Positions 45,084 through 55,800 of a stretch of DNA of 64,000 nt are shown here, one piece after another. Source of the DNA: JBCCCJ01 sp039029315. GTDB taxonomy: Bacteria; Bacteroidota; Bacteroidia; J057. The notes beneath the pieces were generated by a model. That model was not told the DNA's origin. It saw only the letters and a program-made list of their open reading frames with translations, and ran no database searches. The DNA lies in the NCBI GenBank assembly GCA_039029315.1, contig JBCCGK010000007.1, forward strand, positions 62,001 through 126,000. Reading direction: 5' to 3'. Position numbers and translations under genes: made by a program. Within the stretch, counting starts at the first letter, position 1, and the number at the start of each line of letters is the position of its first letter.

Positions 45084-45593
45084 ATGCCGCATTTTTCTCT
45101 TATTTCTCAGTTAGCTCAGAACAAACTTGTGTTCGAACAACTTCTCAAGCCTGCCGACGAAGCACTTATTTTATTCCGGCCTCATGCCAAACATTGGTGT
45201 TTGTTGGAAATTATCTGCCACCTGTACGATGAAGAAAGAGAGGACTTCCGGGCGAGGATCAGCTCTATCCTCAAAGATCCCCTACAGCCACTTGCTCCCT
45301 TCAATCCTGTGGCCTGGCTTACTGAGCGACAATATATGGAACAGGAATATGAAGAGAAATTGTCCGCTTTTCTGGCTGAACGAGAAGCTTCTTTAGATTG
45401 GCTGACCCAGCTGGATGCACCCAATTGGGCCCAGGCATATCAGCATCCAACCGCAGGGCCTCTCTCTGCCAACTCATTCCTCGCAAACTGGGTTGCTCAT
45501 GATTATCTTCATATTCGACAGATTGTGAGGATCAAATATCAATATGTACAACATCTGACTGGCGAATCCATTGATTATGCCGGAACCTGGTAA
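45084..45593 (+). CDS. DinB-like four-helix-bundle protein
   Basis: The 169-residue protein without signal has the DinB/YfiT-type pattern: an N-terminal helix (SQLAQNKLVFEQLL), then W-C-L-L-E-I-I-C-H-L-Y-D-E-E-R-E-D-F-R with the first metal-ligand His, and a C-terminal W-V-A-H-D-Y-L-H-I-R-Q-I with two further His. Three histidines in these positions normally bind a divalent metal. Family members include metal-dependent thiol transferases as well as many of unknown function. The aminotransferase gene follows after 11 bp, so the two are likely cotranscribed. Confidence 0.85.
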   Translation: MPHFSLISQLAQNKLVFEQLLKPADEALILFRPHAKHWCLLEIICHLYDEEREDFRARISSILKDPLQPLAPFNPVAWLTERQYMEQEYEEKLSAFLAEREASLDWLTQLDAPNWAQAYQHPTAGPLSANSFLANWVAHDYLHIRQIVRIKYQYVQHLTGESIDYAGTW

Positions 45594-45604
45594 TTCCCAT
45601 CTTT

Positions 45605-46750
45605 ATGCTCACTTGTCAAAAAGACCTCTTCCGCATTCCTCCAGAAGTCTCCTATCTCAATACCGCTTATATGTCTCCCCTCCTTCGAGAGGTAGAAGCC
45701 ATTGGGAAAGATATGGTCAGCAGGAAAGCCTTGCCATATGAAATCAGCCCAACTGATTTCTTCGAACCGGTAGCTCAGGTAAAGAAAGAATTTGCCAAAC
45801 TGATCGATACAAACGAGTGGGATCGGATCGCTTTGATTCCCTCGGCTTCTTATGGCATTGCTTCCGTTGTCAATAATATTCATGCGCGTCCAAATCAGGA
45901 AATCCTGATGGTTGAAGACCAATTCCCCAGCAATGTGTACTCCTGGATGCGTTTGGCGACAGAACAATCTTTGACCATTCGAACCATCTCGTCTCCTCCT
46001 TTTTCCTCCCAAAAAGGAAAGGTGTGGAATGAAAGGATTCTGGAATCCATTGGTCCACAAACCGCTGTGGTAAGCCTTCCGCATGTTCATTGGTCAGAAG
46101 GCAGCCTGTTTGACTTGAAAGCAATCAGAGAAAAAACACATGAGCTAGGGGCTCTATTGATCATAGATGGCACACAATCTATTGGAGCTTATCCATTCTC
46201 GATCCAGGAAATTCAAGCGGATGCCGTCATCTGCGGAGGCTACAAATGGTTGTTAGGGCCTTATTCACTGGGAGTGGGATATTATGGTCCTGCCTTCGAT
46301 GGAGGAGTACCAATCGAGGACAACTGGATCAACCGCCTGGGCAGCGAGGACTTTGCTGGTTTGGTGAATTATGAGGATCAATACAAGCCAAAAGCCCACC
46401 GCTATTCTATGGGAGAGGGAAGCAACTTCATTCTGCTACCGATGTTATACGCAGCGATTCGGCAACTCAATCGCTGGACAGTTGCGAACATCCAGACTTA
46501 TTGCTCGAACATTTCTGAATCGAGTATTGATGTACTGAGGTCCAGGGGATATGATATCCTCGACCTGGATCAGCGAGCTGCTCACTTATTTGGAATCCGG
46601 CTAGTCAATGGGGCAGATACCCAGGCCTTGAAAGCTCGACTGGCAGAACAAAACATATATGTCTCTATTCGAGGAGAATTCGTCAGGGTTTCGGCACATG
46701 TCTTCAATACTAAGGAAGATTTTGAGCGGCTGGCAGCGAATCTGACCTAA
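45605..46750 (+). CDS. Aminotransferase class V-fold PLP enzyme
   Basis: The 381-residue cytoplasmic enzyme has fold type I PLP features: SASYGIASVVNNI for cofactor phosphate contact, LPHVHWSEGSLFDL, Asp188 in LLIIDGTQSIGAYPF, and the Schiff-base Lys214 in CGGYKWLLGP. This group covers kynureninase, cysteine desulfurase and isopenicillin-N-epimerase-like enzymes. The sequence lacks the cysteine-loop features of NifS/SufS and most resembles the epimerase-like subgroup, so the reaction cannot be named. It is followed by a perfect 14-bp hairpin. Confidence 0.9.
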   Translation: MLTCQKDLFRIPPEVSYLNTAYMSPLLREVEAIGKDMVSRKALPYEISPTDFFEPVAQVKKEFAKLIDTNEWDRIALIPSASYGIASVVNNIHARPNQEILMVEDQFPSNVYSWMRLATEQSLTIRTISSPPFSSQKGKVWNERILESIGPQTAVVSLPHVHWSEGSLFDLKAIREKTHELGALLIIDGTQSIGAYPFSIQEIQADAVICGGYKWLLGPYSLGVGYYGPAFDGGVPIEDNWINRLGSEDFAGLVNYEDQYKPKAHRYSMGEGSNFILLPMLYAAIRQLNRWTVANIQTYCSNISESSIDVLRSRGYDILDLDQRAAHLFGIRLVNGADTQALKARLAEQNIYVSIRGEFVRVSAHVFNTKEDFERLAANLT

Positions 46751-46777
46751 TGAATATTCAACAGATCGGAGAAGTGC

Positions 46778-46823
46778 GAAGGCGAAAAGATAGAATCGTG
46801 TACCATTCAATCTTTTCGCCTTC
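46778..46823. terminator. Bidirectional hairpin terminator
   Basis: GAAGGCGAAAAGAT (46778-46791) and ATCTTTTCGCCTTC (46810-46823) form a perfect 14-bp stem with an 18-base loop between convergent genes. The T-tracts are weak on both sides. Confidence 0.6.
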
Positions 46824-46849
46824 TATTTGACATGAGTCAGGCTTTCAGG

Positions 46850-47200
46850 CTACTCGTGATGATGATGCCGGCCAAAATGCTCTGCAAGCATATACATAAA
46901 AATGATCCGTTCTTTTCGACGATTCTCTCCTCCTCCCATCCATCGACAGACCAAATCTATGGCCTCCTCATACTCTTCGTCTTCCTTATGCGTAACCAAA
47001 AGGGTCTTTTTGATATAATTGTCAATCATATATTGACGTTCTTCCTTCTGGCTACAAGCCATCCACTGGCCATCTCCACTTACATTCGCTTGACTTTCAA
47101 CAATACTACGCAAGGTTATTAGGTCAATTTGACCATGCTGGAATTGATACTTGTTGATCAGTTTGTCCATAGACTGATGCAGCAAATCGTGAGCACTCAT
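46850..47200 (-). CDS. DUF2853 family protein
   Basis: The 116-residue cytoplasmic helical protein fits the DUF2853 pattern known from Bacteroidota: IDLITLRSIVESQANVS, then a short S-C/A-C region with K-E-E-R-Q-Y-M-I-D-N-Y-I-K-K-T-L, and E-E-A-I-D-L-V-C-R-W-M-G followed by R-R-K-E-R-I-I-F-M-Y-M-L-A-E-H-F-G. It ends in four histidines and a Glu, which is unusual. Function of the family is unknown. It stands alone on the minus strand. Confidence 0.75.
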   Translation of the reverse strand: MSAHDLLHQSMDKLINKYQFQHGQIDLITLRSIVESQANVSGDGQWMACSQKEERQYMIDNYIKKTLLVTHKEDEEYEEAIDLVCRWMGGGENRRKERIIFMYMLAEHFGRHHHHE

Positions 47201-47409
47201 ACGGAAGTTGATTTATTGGTTTGTAGAAAAAAAAATCTACATTGCCAGCCATTTCAAAGATAAGAAATAATTTCTTTTTTGACAGGAATATTCCCATTTT
47301 GATAGGAGTTTCCTGTAACAATCCTCTGGAAAGGGGGGGGATATTGCTTGTCATAGTGCCTGGATTATTTCACCCATCCCCAAAGAACAGAAACCACAAA
47401 GGGGAAAAT

Positions 47410-47430
47410 GCCTAAACAGTTAATTCAGGC
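47410..47430 (-). terminator. Weak candidate terminator for the CRTAC1-like gene
   Basis: GCCTGAA / TTTAGGC (minus strand, one G-T pair) forms a 7-bp stem with a 7-base loop, followed by ATTTTCCCCTTT. It is about 40 bp past the stop at 47472. Confidence 0.35.
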
Positions 47431-47471
47431 ACAACCATCCACCAAGATTGACTGACTGCTTTCCACTTGTT

Positions 47472-50400
47472 CTACTTTACTTGAATCAATTGTAGCTGTT
47501 CATCATTTTTTGCCACCAACACATGTTTCTTTCCATTTCTGTCTAGCAATTCCATATCTCGGACATCTCCGACTATTTTCAGACCGGATTCCATCATGGA
47601 TTGGGCTTCGAAATCTCCTTCTCCATTGCCTCTCAAGAACAATCCAAAGCTGGCATCATTCCGGGGGGTTTCGACTTCGGCATGATATAGGTTCCCTGCC
47701 AACAATACATCCAAATTGCCATCAACATCAAAATCGTCTACGAGAAACTTATTGATACTTGATATTTGGGCTAGTTGTGGCAAAGGTTTTGGGCTAAATT
47801 GTCCGTCATTGTTTTCGAGGTAAATACTGGCAAATGATGTGATTTCATAGCTGAGGGATTCTTCTAGGAATTTATCCGTATAGATTTGCTTCAAGGAGGC
47901 TTTTGCAAAGGAATTATAATCCTTGAATTTCGCTTTGATGGCGGGCATTTGTTCCGAAGAGCATTGGCGCCCCCGTACAGGGAATTCCGTTTTTCCCTTT
48001 TTGTAACTCAAGACAATATCATCCGTTCTGTTTCTATCAAAATCATTGAGATATACCTTGAAGGGCGCCGAGGCACTGGCCTGGTATTTGTAATTTTTGC
48101 CCAGATTCCCCACGATCAAATCTTCATCTCCATCCTGATCAAAGTCTCCCTTCTGGATATCAAACCACCAGCCAGAGGCCTTGTCTTGCAACAGTTGTTC
48201 GGAGACATCCTTAAATGTTCCTTTGTTATTCCTGAAAAATTTAATGGGCATCCATTCTCCTACCACAACCAGATCTTCCCATCCATCCTTGTCAAAATCT
48301 ATCCAACTGGAAGCGGTAACCAAGCCCAGTGAATTCAGATCTGGAAGAACCTTTTCAGTCACATCCGTGAATTTTATTTCTGAAGATGAGCTGACATTTT
48401 CCAATATATAGGAACTTGCCGGGTAGGGATATCTTTGGGGAATAAGTCTGCCTCCGACGAATAGATCCAGATCTCCATCCTGATCGAAATCAGAAGCAGT
48501 TACATCCAGGCCACTATATTTGATATCAGGCAGCGCTTCCTTGTTGCGACGGAAGTTGTTGTTGCCAAGGTTTTCATAAAGTCTATCCTCATAGCCTTTC
48601 GAATTGGGTGGAAATTCGTTGCCTCCGCTGGCAATGTAAAAATCCTGATCCCCATCCTGATCTGCATCAAAGATCAAAATTCCAAGATCCTCATGGTATT
48701 TGTCCTCAATGAGAGCTGGAACTGTCAAGGGCTCAAATTCCCCCTTGCTATTTTGCAGATAGACAGCCGATACTTGTCCGATGGCACTTCCAACAATGTA
48801 ATCCATGCTTCCATCGCCATTCAGGTCTCCAGTTGCCAGGGCGGGGCCGAGGGTTGAGTTTTTGTGGGGAAGGAGCACTTCTACTTCAAAATCATTGAAG
48901 ACGTTCTCCTGGTGCTTGAAGGCATCCGGCATTGGCTGCGTCTCAAACCGTTTGTCGGTTGTTGTGGAATGCGACGCATAGTTGTTCTCTTCCTCATACT
49001 GAATGCGGAGCGTTTGGTTGGCCTTGACATTCGTAAGTTTGGAAAGGGAGCCATTGGACCAACTGATGACAAGGCTATCGACTTGTGCTTCTGTTCCTAG
49101 TCCAAAGTGCATCAGGGGAGAGATGGAAGACAAATAACCCCGCACCACATTGTACTCTTGCACCTGCATGTGCCCAGCCGTATAGGCAGTAACCCTCGTT
49201 CCATTGGGCAATACATTCCCTTTGCCTTTCAGGTCCAGGATCAGATAGTTGTTTTCGTTTGCATTGTTCCGATAGATGCTGGCGATATCTTCTAGATTAT
49301 TTATAACCAAATCCAGATCGCCATCATTGTCTAAATCAGAGGTAGCGAGCCCGTTGGAGAAAGTTTTTTCTTCAAAGCCCCATTCTTTTGCTCTATTGGT
49401 GAAGCTCAAATCCCGATTATTCTGGAACATATAATTGCTCAATTTTTCTGATGGCAATTCTTCCAGATACTTCAACAGTCCAACTTCTTCTTCCTTGTTT
49501 TTATAATTGGGATCATTTTCCATTTTATCAAAAAAGGATCGATGCTTGGCATAAAAGTCTTTATTGTTCACATCTCGCCGAATGCCATTGGTCACGAACA
49601 GGTCCTTCCAGCCATCATTATCAAAATCTACCATCAATCCTCCCCAACTCCAATCAGTGGAAGAGATTCCAGCCAAGCGGGCTACATTACTGAAAAGGGG
49701 AAGTTCTCCCGACACATTGCCGTTGTTCATTTGCAGGGAGTTTTGCATGTATTGGCGGTGTAGTCCCAGATCTACTGATTTGTAGAAGGCATCGGGGTCC
49801 ATCGCTGACATATTGGCCTTCGACCGGAAATTGTCTTCTGCGGACATATCCAGCTGAAAGATGTCCATGAAGCCGTCATTGTTGAAGTCTGCAATATCAG
49901 CTCCCATCCCAAAAAAGGATGTTTGCTGAAGGCTGGTTTGGATTTGGTTGGTAAAGGTGCCATCCTGATTGTTGATGAACAGGAAGTCCGGAGCGTTGAA
50001 GTCATTGGACACATAGATATCCGCATAGCCATCATTGTTCACATCAGAAGCTACCACCCCCAAACTCAGTCCAAAGGAACGCAAGCCTGCCTCAACTGTC
50101 ACATCTGTAAATCGCCCGCCCTCATTCCGATAGAGTTTGTCAGAATCTTTGGCCTCATGATTGTCGAGCATATAGTGATAATATTCAACAGGGGCTGTAA
50201 AGCTGGTGGGTGGATAATTGATGACATAGAGGTCCAGATCCCCATCTTTATCATAGTCGAAGAAAGTCGCATGCATACTGATGCCATCACAATCAATTCC
50301 ATATTCCTTTGCCTTTTCGGTAAAGGTATTGTCTTGATTGTTGACCCAGAGTACATTGTTATTGGGTCCGTTCTTTCCGCCGACAGCGCAATAGATATCC

Positions 50401-50771
50401 AGATAGCCATCTTGGTTGATGTCAACAAATGTGGTTCCGGAATACCATCTGTCATCTCCTGTAATGCCAGCCTGTTGGGAGATATCTTCAAATTCCAGAT
50501 TGCCTTTATTGAGGTATAATCTGTTGTCCACCATATTTCCTGTGAAAAAGATGTCATCCAGACCATCATTATTGATATCCCCAATGGATACTCCCCCTCC
50601 CAGATACATATAAGGATAGGTAAAGTAATTATAGGTGTGGGTTTCGGTCAATTTGTTGGCAAAGTCAATACCAGTCTTCGAAGGACTCAGCTTGGAAAAA
50701 AGCTGTTTTGGCTTTTGTTCGCATGAAAAAGCCAACATCATCAACATCACACAGTACACAGATTTTTTCAT
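47472..50771 (-). CDS. CRTAC1-type lipoprotein: FG-GAP/VCBS repeats with ASPIC/UnbV domain
   Basis: Starting at ATG 50771 (a TTG two codons earlier is rejected) gives 1,099 residues. The lipoprotein signal is MKKSVYCVMLMMLAFSC. More than ten calcium-loop FG-GAP repeats follow (DINNDGLDDIFF, DINQDGYLDIYC, DYDKDGDLDLYV, DFNNDGFMDIF). A mid-protein ASPIC/UnbV domain (NGTRVTAYTAGHMQVQEY, HFGLGTEAQVDSLVISWSNG) separates two beta-propellers. Proteins of this build are commonly encoded with SusC/SusD pairs in Bacteroidota and probably bind substrate at the surface. It is third in the SusC-SusD order, after a hairpin that may attenuate transcription. Confidence 0.9.
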   Translation of the reverse strand: MKKSVYCVMLMMLAFSCEQKPKQLFSKLSPSKTGIDFANKLTETHTYNYFTYPYMYLGGGVSIGDINNDGLDDIFFTGNMVDNRLYLNKGNLEFEDISQQAGITGDDRWYSGTTFVDINQDGYLDIYCAVGGKNGPNNNVLWVNNQDNTFTEKAKEYGIDCDGISMHATFFDYDKDGDLDLYVINYPPTSFTAPVEYYHYMLDNHEAKDSDKLYRNEGGRFTDVTVEAGLRSFGLSLGVVASDVNNDGYADIYVSNDFNAPDFLFINNQDGTFTNQIQTSLQQTSFFGMGADIADFNNDGFMDIFQLDMSAEDNFRSKANMSAMDPDAFYKSVDLGLHRQYMQNSLQMNNGNVSGELPLFSNVARLAGISSTDWSWGGLMVDFDNDGWKDLFVTNGIRRDVNNKDFYAKHRSFFDKMENDPNYKNKEEEVGLLKYLEELPSEKLSNYMFQNNRDLSFTNRAKEWGFEEKTFSNGLATSDLDNDGDLDLVINNLEDIASIYRNNANENNYLILDLKGKGNVLPNGTRVTAYTAGHMQVQEYNVVRGYLSSISPLMHFGLGTEAQVDSLVISWSNGSLSKLTNVKANQTLRIQYEEENNYASHSTTTDKRFETQPMPDAFKHQENVFNDFEVEVLLPHKNSTLGPALATGDLNGDGSMDYIVGSAIGQVSAVYLQNSKGEFEPLTVPALIEDKYHEDLGILIFDADQDGDQDFYIASGGNEFPPNSKGYEDRLYENLGNNNFRRNKEALPDIKYSGLDVTASDFDQDGDLDLFVGGRLIPQRYPYPASSYILENVSSSSEIKFTDVTEKVLPDLNSLGLVTASSWIDFDKDGWEDLVVVGEWMPIKFFRNNKGTFKDVSEQLLQDKASGWWFDIQKGDFDQDGDEDLIVGNLGKNYKYQASASAPFKVYLNDFDRNRTDDIVLSYKKGKTEFPVRGRQCSSEQMPAIKAKFKDYNSFAKASLKQIYTDKFLEESLSYEITSFASIYLENNDGQFSPKPLPQLAQISSINKFLVDDFDVDGNLDVLLAGNLYHAEVETPRNDASFGLFLRGNGEGDFEAQSMMESGLKIVGDVRDMELLDRNGKKHVLVAKNDEQLQLIQVK

Positions 50772-50931
50772 ATACAATTCCTATTAGGGAACATCGAAAC
50801 AAGGGATTTTTTTGCGAATTTATGATCAGCGCGTATTCATTTTTCTCCTTGGATAAAAGAAAAAGGGCAAAATTAGTGTTTGGGGTTCATGCAAGCAGCC
50901 ATTTCCAGCCTACTGAATATAAAATAAGAAC

Positions 50932-50955
50932 ACCCCTCGCTATTACGCAAGGGGT
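50932..50955 (-). terminator. Hairpin terminator or attenuator after susD-like gene
   Basis: ACCCCTCGC (50932-50940) and GCAAGGGGT (50947-50955) pair with one mismatch around a 6-base loop. On the minus strand it is followed by GTTCTTATTTTA. It lies 31 bp beyond the stop at 50987. Confidence 0.55.
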
Positions 50956-50986
50956 TATTCATATTATTCCAAAATGCAGATATTCA

Positions 50987-52855
50987 TTAATATCCAGGAT
51001 TCTGAATTAAGGAAGGATCTCTATCGATTTCTGTTTGGCTAATCGGCATGAAATAGACATGGTCTTGCCAGATTCTGTTCTCAAAAACGATTTCTGTCGG
51101 GGTATAGGTATAGTCAAACATTTCGTTGTCTTTCCTATAATCCGTGAAGGTCGTTCCGGCTTTTTGGGTTCCTTGAATCAATACCTGCTGGACTTGCTGA
51201 TTCAAAGATAGCGGACCTTCCAGCCATCGTTTCATATCGAATAGTCTGGCATCTTCATTGACCAATTCTTTGTCTCGCTCCCGCTTGTATAGCTCCATCA
51301 AATCTGATCCTGAAGCTGTCACTGATGGCAAGCCATTTCTGAATCTGAGTTTGTTCAGCCAGCTAATTGCCTCACCATCATCTCCTAAGTTGATGTTAGC
51401 CTCCACATAGTTCAGCAAGATTTCAGAATAGCGAATATAAGGAGCATCGATCTTCTGCAGGTTGTTCGGCCAAGAAGCAGGGAGAGTCGGATCGGCAAAT
51501 TTCTTGAAATAATATCCAGTACGAGAACCATTCCAGTCCTCAATGGGTCCCTGACGGGTATCCACACCATTGATAATGGTGCCATCAGATAAGGTATAAA
51601 ACCCAGTTTGGATTTCATTGAACTTATCAAACTTCACAACATCATCAGTTCGTTGCTTCCAAGGAGCACCATCAAACAAGATCGTAGCATAGAATCGCGC
51701 CTCACGTCCGACATAAGGTTCAGCATTGTGTGCAGGATTGTTCCAATCAAATTTTTCACCATTCGCTCGATCATATTTCCTAACCAAAGCTTCAGTTGGA
51801 GTAGTTCCAGCCCACTCATGGTATCCATTGGGTCCATGATACAAAGCAACCATACCAGGCCCTTGAGACCATCCGTCTCCACCAGGATAGGTTCTTGAAC
51901 CAAAGCCAAATTCTTCTATAGATCTTCCCCAGATGTAATCCTGGTTTTGGTCTCCTTCTCGCCAGATGGCTTCATAATTTTGAACAGCCTCATCAAAAGA
52001 AGCTGGAGATGAATAATCAAGATTATAGCCTTCAGTTGCATCTAGCAAAGCTTTAGAAGCAGTTTTGGCTGCTGCCCAACGGCTTTCTTGAGATCCACCT
52101 GTATACCCAATCAATTCCTTATTTCCATAAGAAGCAATCGTAGATACTGCGGAAGCTTTGGAAGGCTCATATAGATCACTAGCAGCATGAGTAAGCACTC
52201 TTGACTTCAATGCCAATGCGGTAATCTTATGTGCTCTTGATTTGCTTGCAGGAGCATTTTCAAGCAAGGTGATTGCTTGATCCAGATCTGAGACAATCAA
52301 ATCGATGGTCGCTTCAAAAGAAGAACGTGGATTGTTCGCTTCACTATCCAGTGTCAAAGGCTCTGTCAACAATACTAAGCCACCAAATTGTCGCATAAGC
52401 TGGGTATAAAAATATGCGCGCATATAATATGCTTCTCCAAGTAATTGTGTTGTGAAAGCCTCACTAAAACCAGCCTCATTAGCTGTCAATTGCTGGATAG
52501 CAATATTTGCACTTCGGATATATGGATACAACTGATTCCAACTAAACCACTGCATGTCCATATAGTTTCCAGCAGGGTTCATTTTGCCTTCTGTGTATCC
52601 ATCAACCCCTCGTCCAGGGTGAGTAAATACCGCTTGATCAGTAAAAGCATCCGTAGTTTCTTCTCGTGTAAGTGTACCCGCCCATGTACCTTGGTACAAA
52701 TCCAGCACTGCGGCTTCGGCTAGATTTTCAGACGACCACACGGCATCTCCAGCGACTTCGCTCAGAGGCGTAGTACTTAGAAAGTCATCATTACAATTGG
52801 TCAATAACAATCCAGCGACCAATATAAAGATGATATGAACTATTCTATTTTTCAT
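50987..52855 (-). CDS. SusD/RagB family outer membrane nutrient-binding lipoprotein
   Basis: The 622-residue protein has a lipoprotein signal (MKNRIVHIIFILVAGLLLTNC). The family opening is DDFLSTTPLSEVAGDAVWSS, with helical TPR-like units including YPYIRSANIAIQQL and EAYYMRAYFYTQLMRQFGG. The C-terminal region has the usual YSEILLNYVEANINLG, INKLRFRNG-like (WLNKLRFRNGLP) and RERDKELVNEDARLFDMKRW. SusD proteins cap the SusC channel and bind oligomeric nutrients. The gene follows SusC by 10 bp. Substrate unknown; the nearby sulfatase hints at a sulfated glycan (inference). Confidence 0.95.
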   Translation of the reverse strand: MKNRIVHIIFILVAGLLLTNCNDDFLSTTPLSEVAGDAVWSSENLAEAAVLDLYQGTWAGTLTREETTDAFTDQAVFTHPGRGVDGYTEGKMNPAGNYMDMQWFSWNQLYPYIRSANIAIQQLTANEAGFSEAFTTQLLGEAYYMRAYFYTQLMRQFGGLVLLTEPLTLDSEANNPRSSFEATIDLIVSDLDQAITLLENAPASKSRAHKITALALKSRVLTHAASDLYEPSKASAVSTIASYGNKELIGYTGGSQESRWAAAKTASKALLDATEGYNLDYSSPASFDEAVQNYEAIWREGDQNQDYIWGRSIEEFGFGSRTYPGGDGWSQGPGMVALYHGPNGYHEWAGTTPTEALVRKYDRANGEKFDWNNPAHNAEPYVGREARFYATILFDGAPWKQRTDDVVKFDKFNEIQTGFYTLSDGTIINGVDTRQGPIEDWNGSRTGYYFKKFADPTLPASWPNNLQKIDAPYIRYSEILLNYVEANINLGDDGEAISWLNKLRFRNGLPSVTASGSDLMELYKRERDKELVNEDARLFDMKRWLEGPLSLNQQVQQVLIQGTQKAGTTFTDYRKDNEMFDYTYTPTEIVFENRIWQDHVYFMPISQTEIDRDPSLIQNPGY

Positions 52856-52865
52856 TTTTCAATTT

Positions 52866-55800
52866 TTACAATGTAATTCTAATTGAACCTGTGATTGTTT
52901 TCAACATTGGATATCCTTGTCCATTGTTGAGTGCAGCACCGCTTGCATCACGAGTATTCTCAATATTTGCTCCTCCTTGTGTAATTTCTGGATCAAATGG
53001 GAACTTTGTGATGGTGATCAAGTTGGTACCAGATAGGGCAACTCTCAATCCTTTAAATCCAATTTTGCTGGTAAAACCTATAGGGAAGCTATATCCCAAT
53101 TCGGCAGTCTTGAGTCGAATATAGTCTCTGGTGATGAGTGCATAATCAGTTTGTCCTGAGTACCACTGGTCACCGCGGTCTGCCAAGCGTGGGAAAGGCG
53201 CATCGGGATTGTCCAAAGACCAAGCTCGATCTGCTACATCACGCTGTACATTGGCCAAGGTACCTGACATAAAGCTCCACTCATATCGGTTAAATCCACC
53301 GGCAGCACCTGCCCAGAACATATTGAAGTCAAAGTTTTTGTATGACAATGCAGTATTGAAACCAAACTGCATATCAGCAAAAGCACTTCCACCAACACGG
53401 GTTCTATCTTCTGGTCCAATTTTGCCATCACCACTGATATCTCTGACTTTCGCATCACCAGGCTTGAGAAGAGGTGTTACACCACTATAATCCAGGGTTT
53501 CTGCATTGATTTCTTCTTGAGAACGGAACACTCCAACAAATTCATAGAGAAGTGGTCTTCCAATTTCTCCACCCGTTTCACGCTGCCAAGGACGATCGTC
53601 CAAATCTGGCTCATCAACAAATACCAATTTGTTGTCTGAGTTCATGAAGTTCACAGTAAAGCGATAAGTAAGTCCGCCATTGGTGTTTCCATTTAAGCCA
53701 AGATTGACTTCGAACCCTTGGTTCTCAAATTCTCCAATATTTTGGGCTGGAGGGGTGATACCACTGTAATTCGGCAAGGTTTTGTTTGGCTGGGTCAAGA
53801 TGTCTTTTCGTGTATTCTTGAACACATCAAATCCAACAATCAAGCGATTGTTGAGCAATTCCATATCAAACCCAAAGTTGGTTGAGGTAGCTGTTTCCCA
53901 CGTAATAAAAGGATTGGCTACTTTTGTCTCAAAGGCTGTCGTGACTACGGGGCCAAGACCTGTCGCAGAGAAACTATAAGATGACAAGAACTGGAATGGA
54001 TCCACTTGGTCATTTCCTAACTGTCCCCAGGATCCTCTCAACTTCAAGAAGTCGATAAAAGGAACGGCTGATTGAAAGAAGGATTCTTCTGAGATCACCC
54101 ATCCTGCTGATACCCCTGGGAAAAAGCCGAAGCGATTGCCTTCAGGGAAGAGATATGAACCATCTTGTCTAAAGAGGACCTCCAATAGATACTTGTCTTG
54201 GTAATTGTAGTTGGCACGACCATAGTAGTTGAGTCGGGCTGTCTCTAGACCATTACCCGCACTGAACTGTCCATCATTTCCACCAAAGCTCAACTGAGCC
54301 AAGTCATTGGACAAGAAAAATCGTTTGAATGCTCTGGTAAAGCTTCTTTGTGATTCCTCTCGTGTGATCCCACCGAGAAGCTTGATAGAGTGATCTCCAA
54401 AGCTCTTGGTATAGGTAGCCAATAAAGTAGCTGTAATATCGGTCTGAGTTGTATGATCTTGTGTCAAACTTGGATCGCCAGGACCACGTTGGGCTGCTGT
54501 CAAACCAGAAGAGTTTTGGTTTACGCCATCCCAAGTATACAATACCCAAGGACGATTCCACACCTTGCGATCATAGTTCATTTTGTCATAAGATACATTC
54601 CCTCTCAATTGAAGTCCTTCAATCCCTGGGATATCAATGGTAATCCCCATATTGCTCTGGACAAAATTGGTACTATTGTCTACATAACCGGGCTGGTCGG
54701 TAACTCGAATCGCCGGATTGTTTCCATTCTCAATATCAGGTCCAAATTCTCCAGTTGGCCAGTAGGCTGGGAACCAAGGATACTGTCTGATCAAGTCAGC
54801 CAATACACCACTTCCGCGGGTAGAGGTATAATTCTCTTCTTGTCGAGAATACAATCCCATGTCGAATTTCACATATTTATTGACTCTTGCATCCAAGTTG
54901 AGTCTCAGATCAAACTGCTCAAATCCTTTGGGTGCATTTTTGAAATTGACATCCTGTCTTAGGTATCCAAATGAGGCAAGATAGTTGATATCCTCTGATC
55001 CTCCTGAGATTTGGGCATTATGACGATGTGTTGGCGCATTTCTCCGAGAAACTTCCTCAAACCAGTTAGTATTCGGATAGTTCCACAAGTCATTTCCGGC
55101 TTTGGTATTCTCGATCCGGTCAGTCGTATAGGTCGGGTTGAGTACCTCTCCATTTGGACGGGTAAAAGGTTGACCTCGAACGGCATTGGCGCCTGCCCAC
55201 TCATTGGTTGGAAGCTTATATACATTCAGTAGGTTGACCAAATCCATATATTCTTCCCCTCTCAACATTTCTGGAACAGTGGTAAAATTCTGAATTCCAT
55301 AGCTGGAAGTCAGCTGTACAGAGGGGCGTCCTTGCTTACCTCGCTTGGTTGTAACAAGGATGACGCCATTGGCAGCACGCGCACCATAGATCGCAGCAGA
55401 GGCATCTTTCAAGACCGAGATACTCTCGATATCAGCAGGGTTGATCCTAGCAAGGCCACCAGCACGATTGGGAATTCCATCAATAACGACAAGTGCTGAT
55501 GAGTTGTTGAAGGTATTGGTACCCCGAACCCGAATCGCTGAATTATCAGCACCAGGTGTCGCACTTTGCGTATCAATGTATAGACCTGCAACTTTTCCAG
55601 CCAACGCTGCCCCTAAGTTTGGTGCAATCGACTTCTCCAGTTCTTTTCCACTGACAGCAGCAACAGAACCGGTAAGTGTAGCTTTTTTCTGAGTGGCATA
55701 CCCAGTTACAATTACTTCTTCGAGCGAAGTAACAGCTTCTTCCATTGTGATGTTTAGGGTCGTCCGGTTGTTGACCGCAACTTCCATCGTCTGCCAGCCG

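Noticed and set aside
47333..47340. Run of eight G residues as a phase-variation tract
   Set aside because: It is intergenic, over 130 bp from the nearest start, and not between recognisable promoter boxes.
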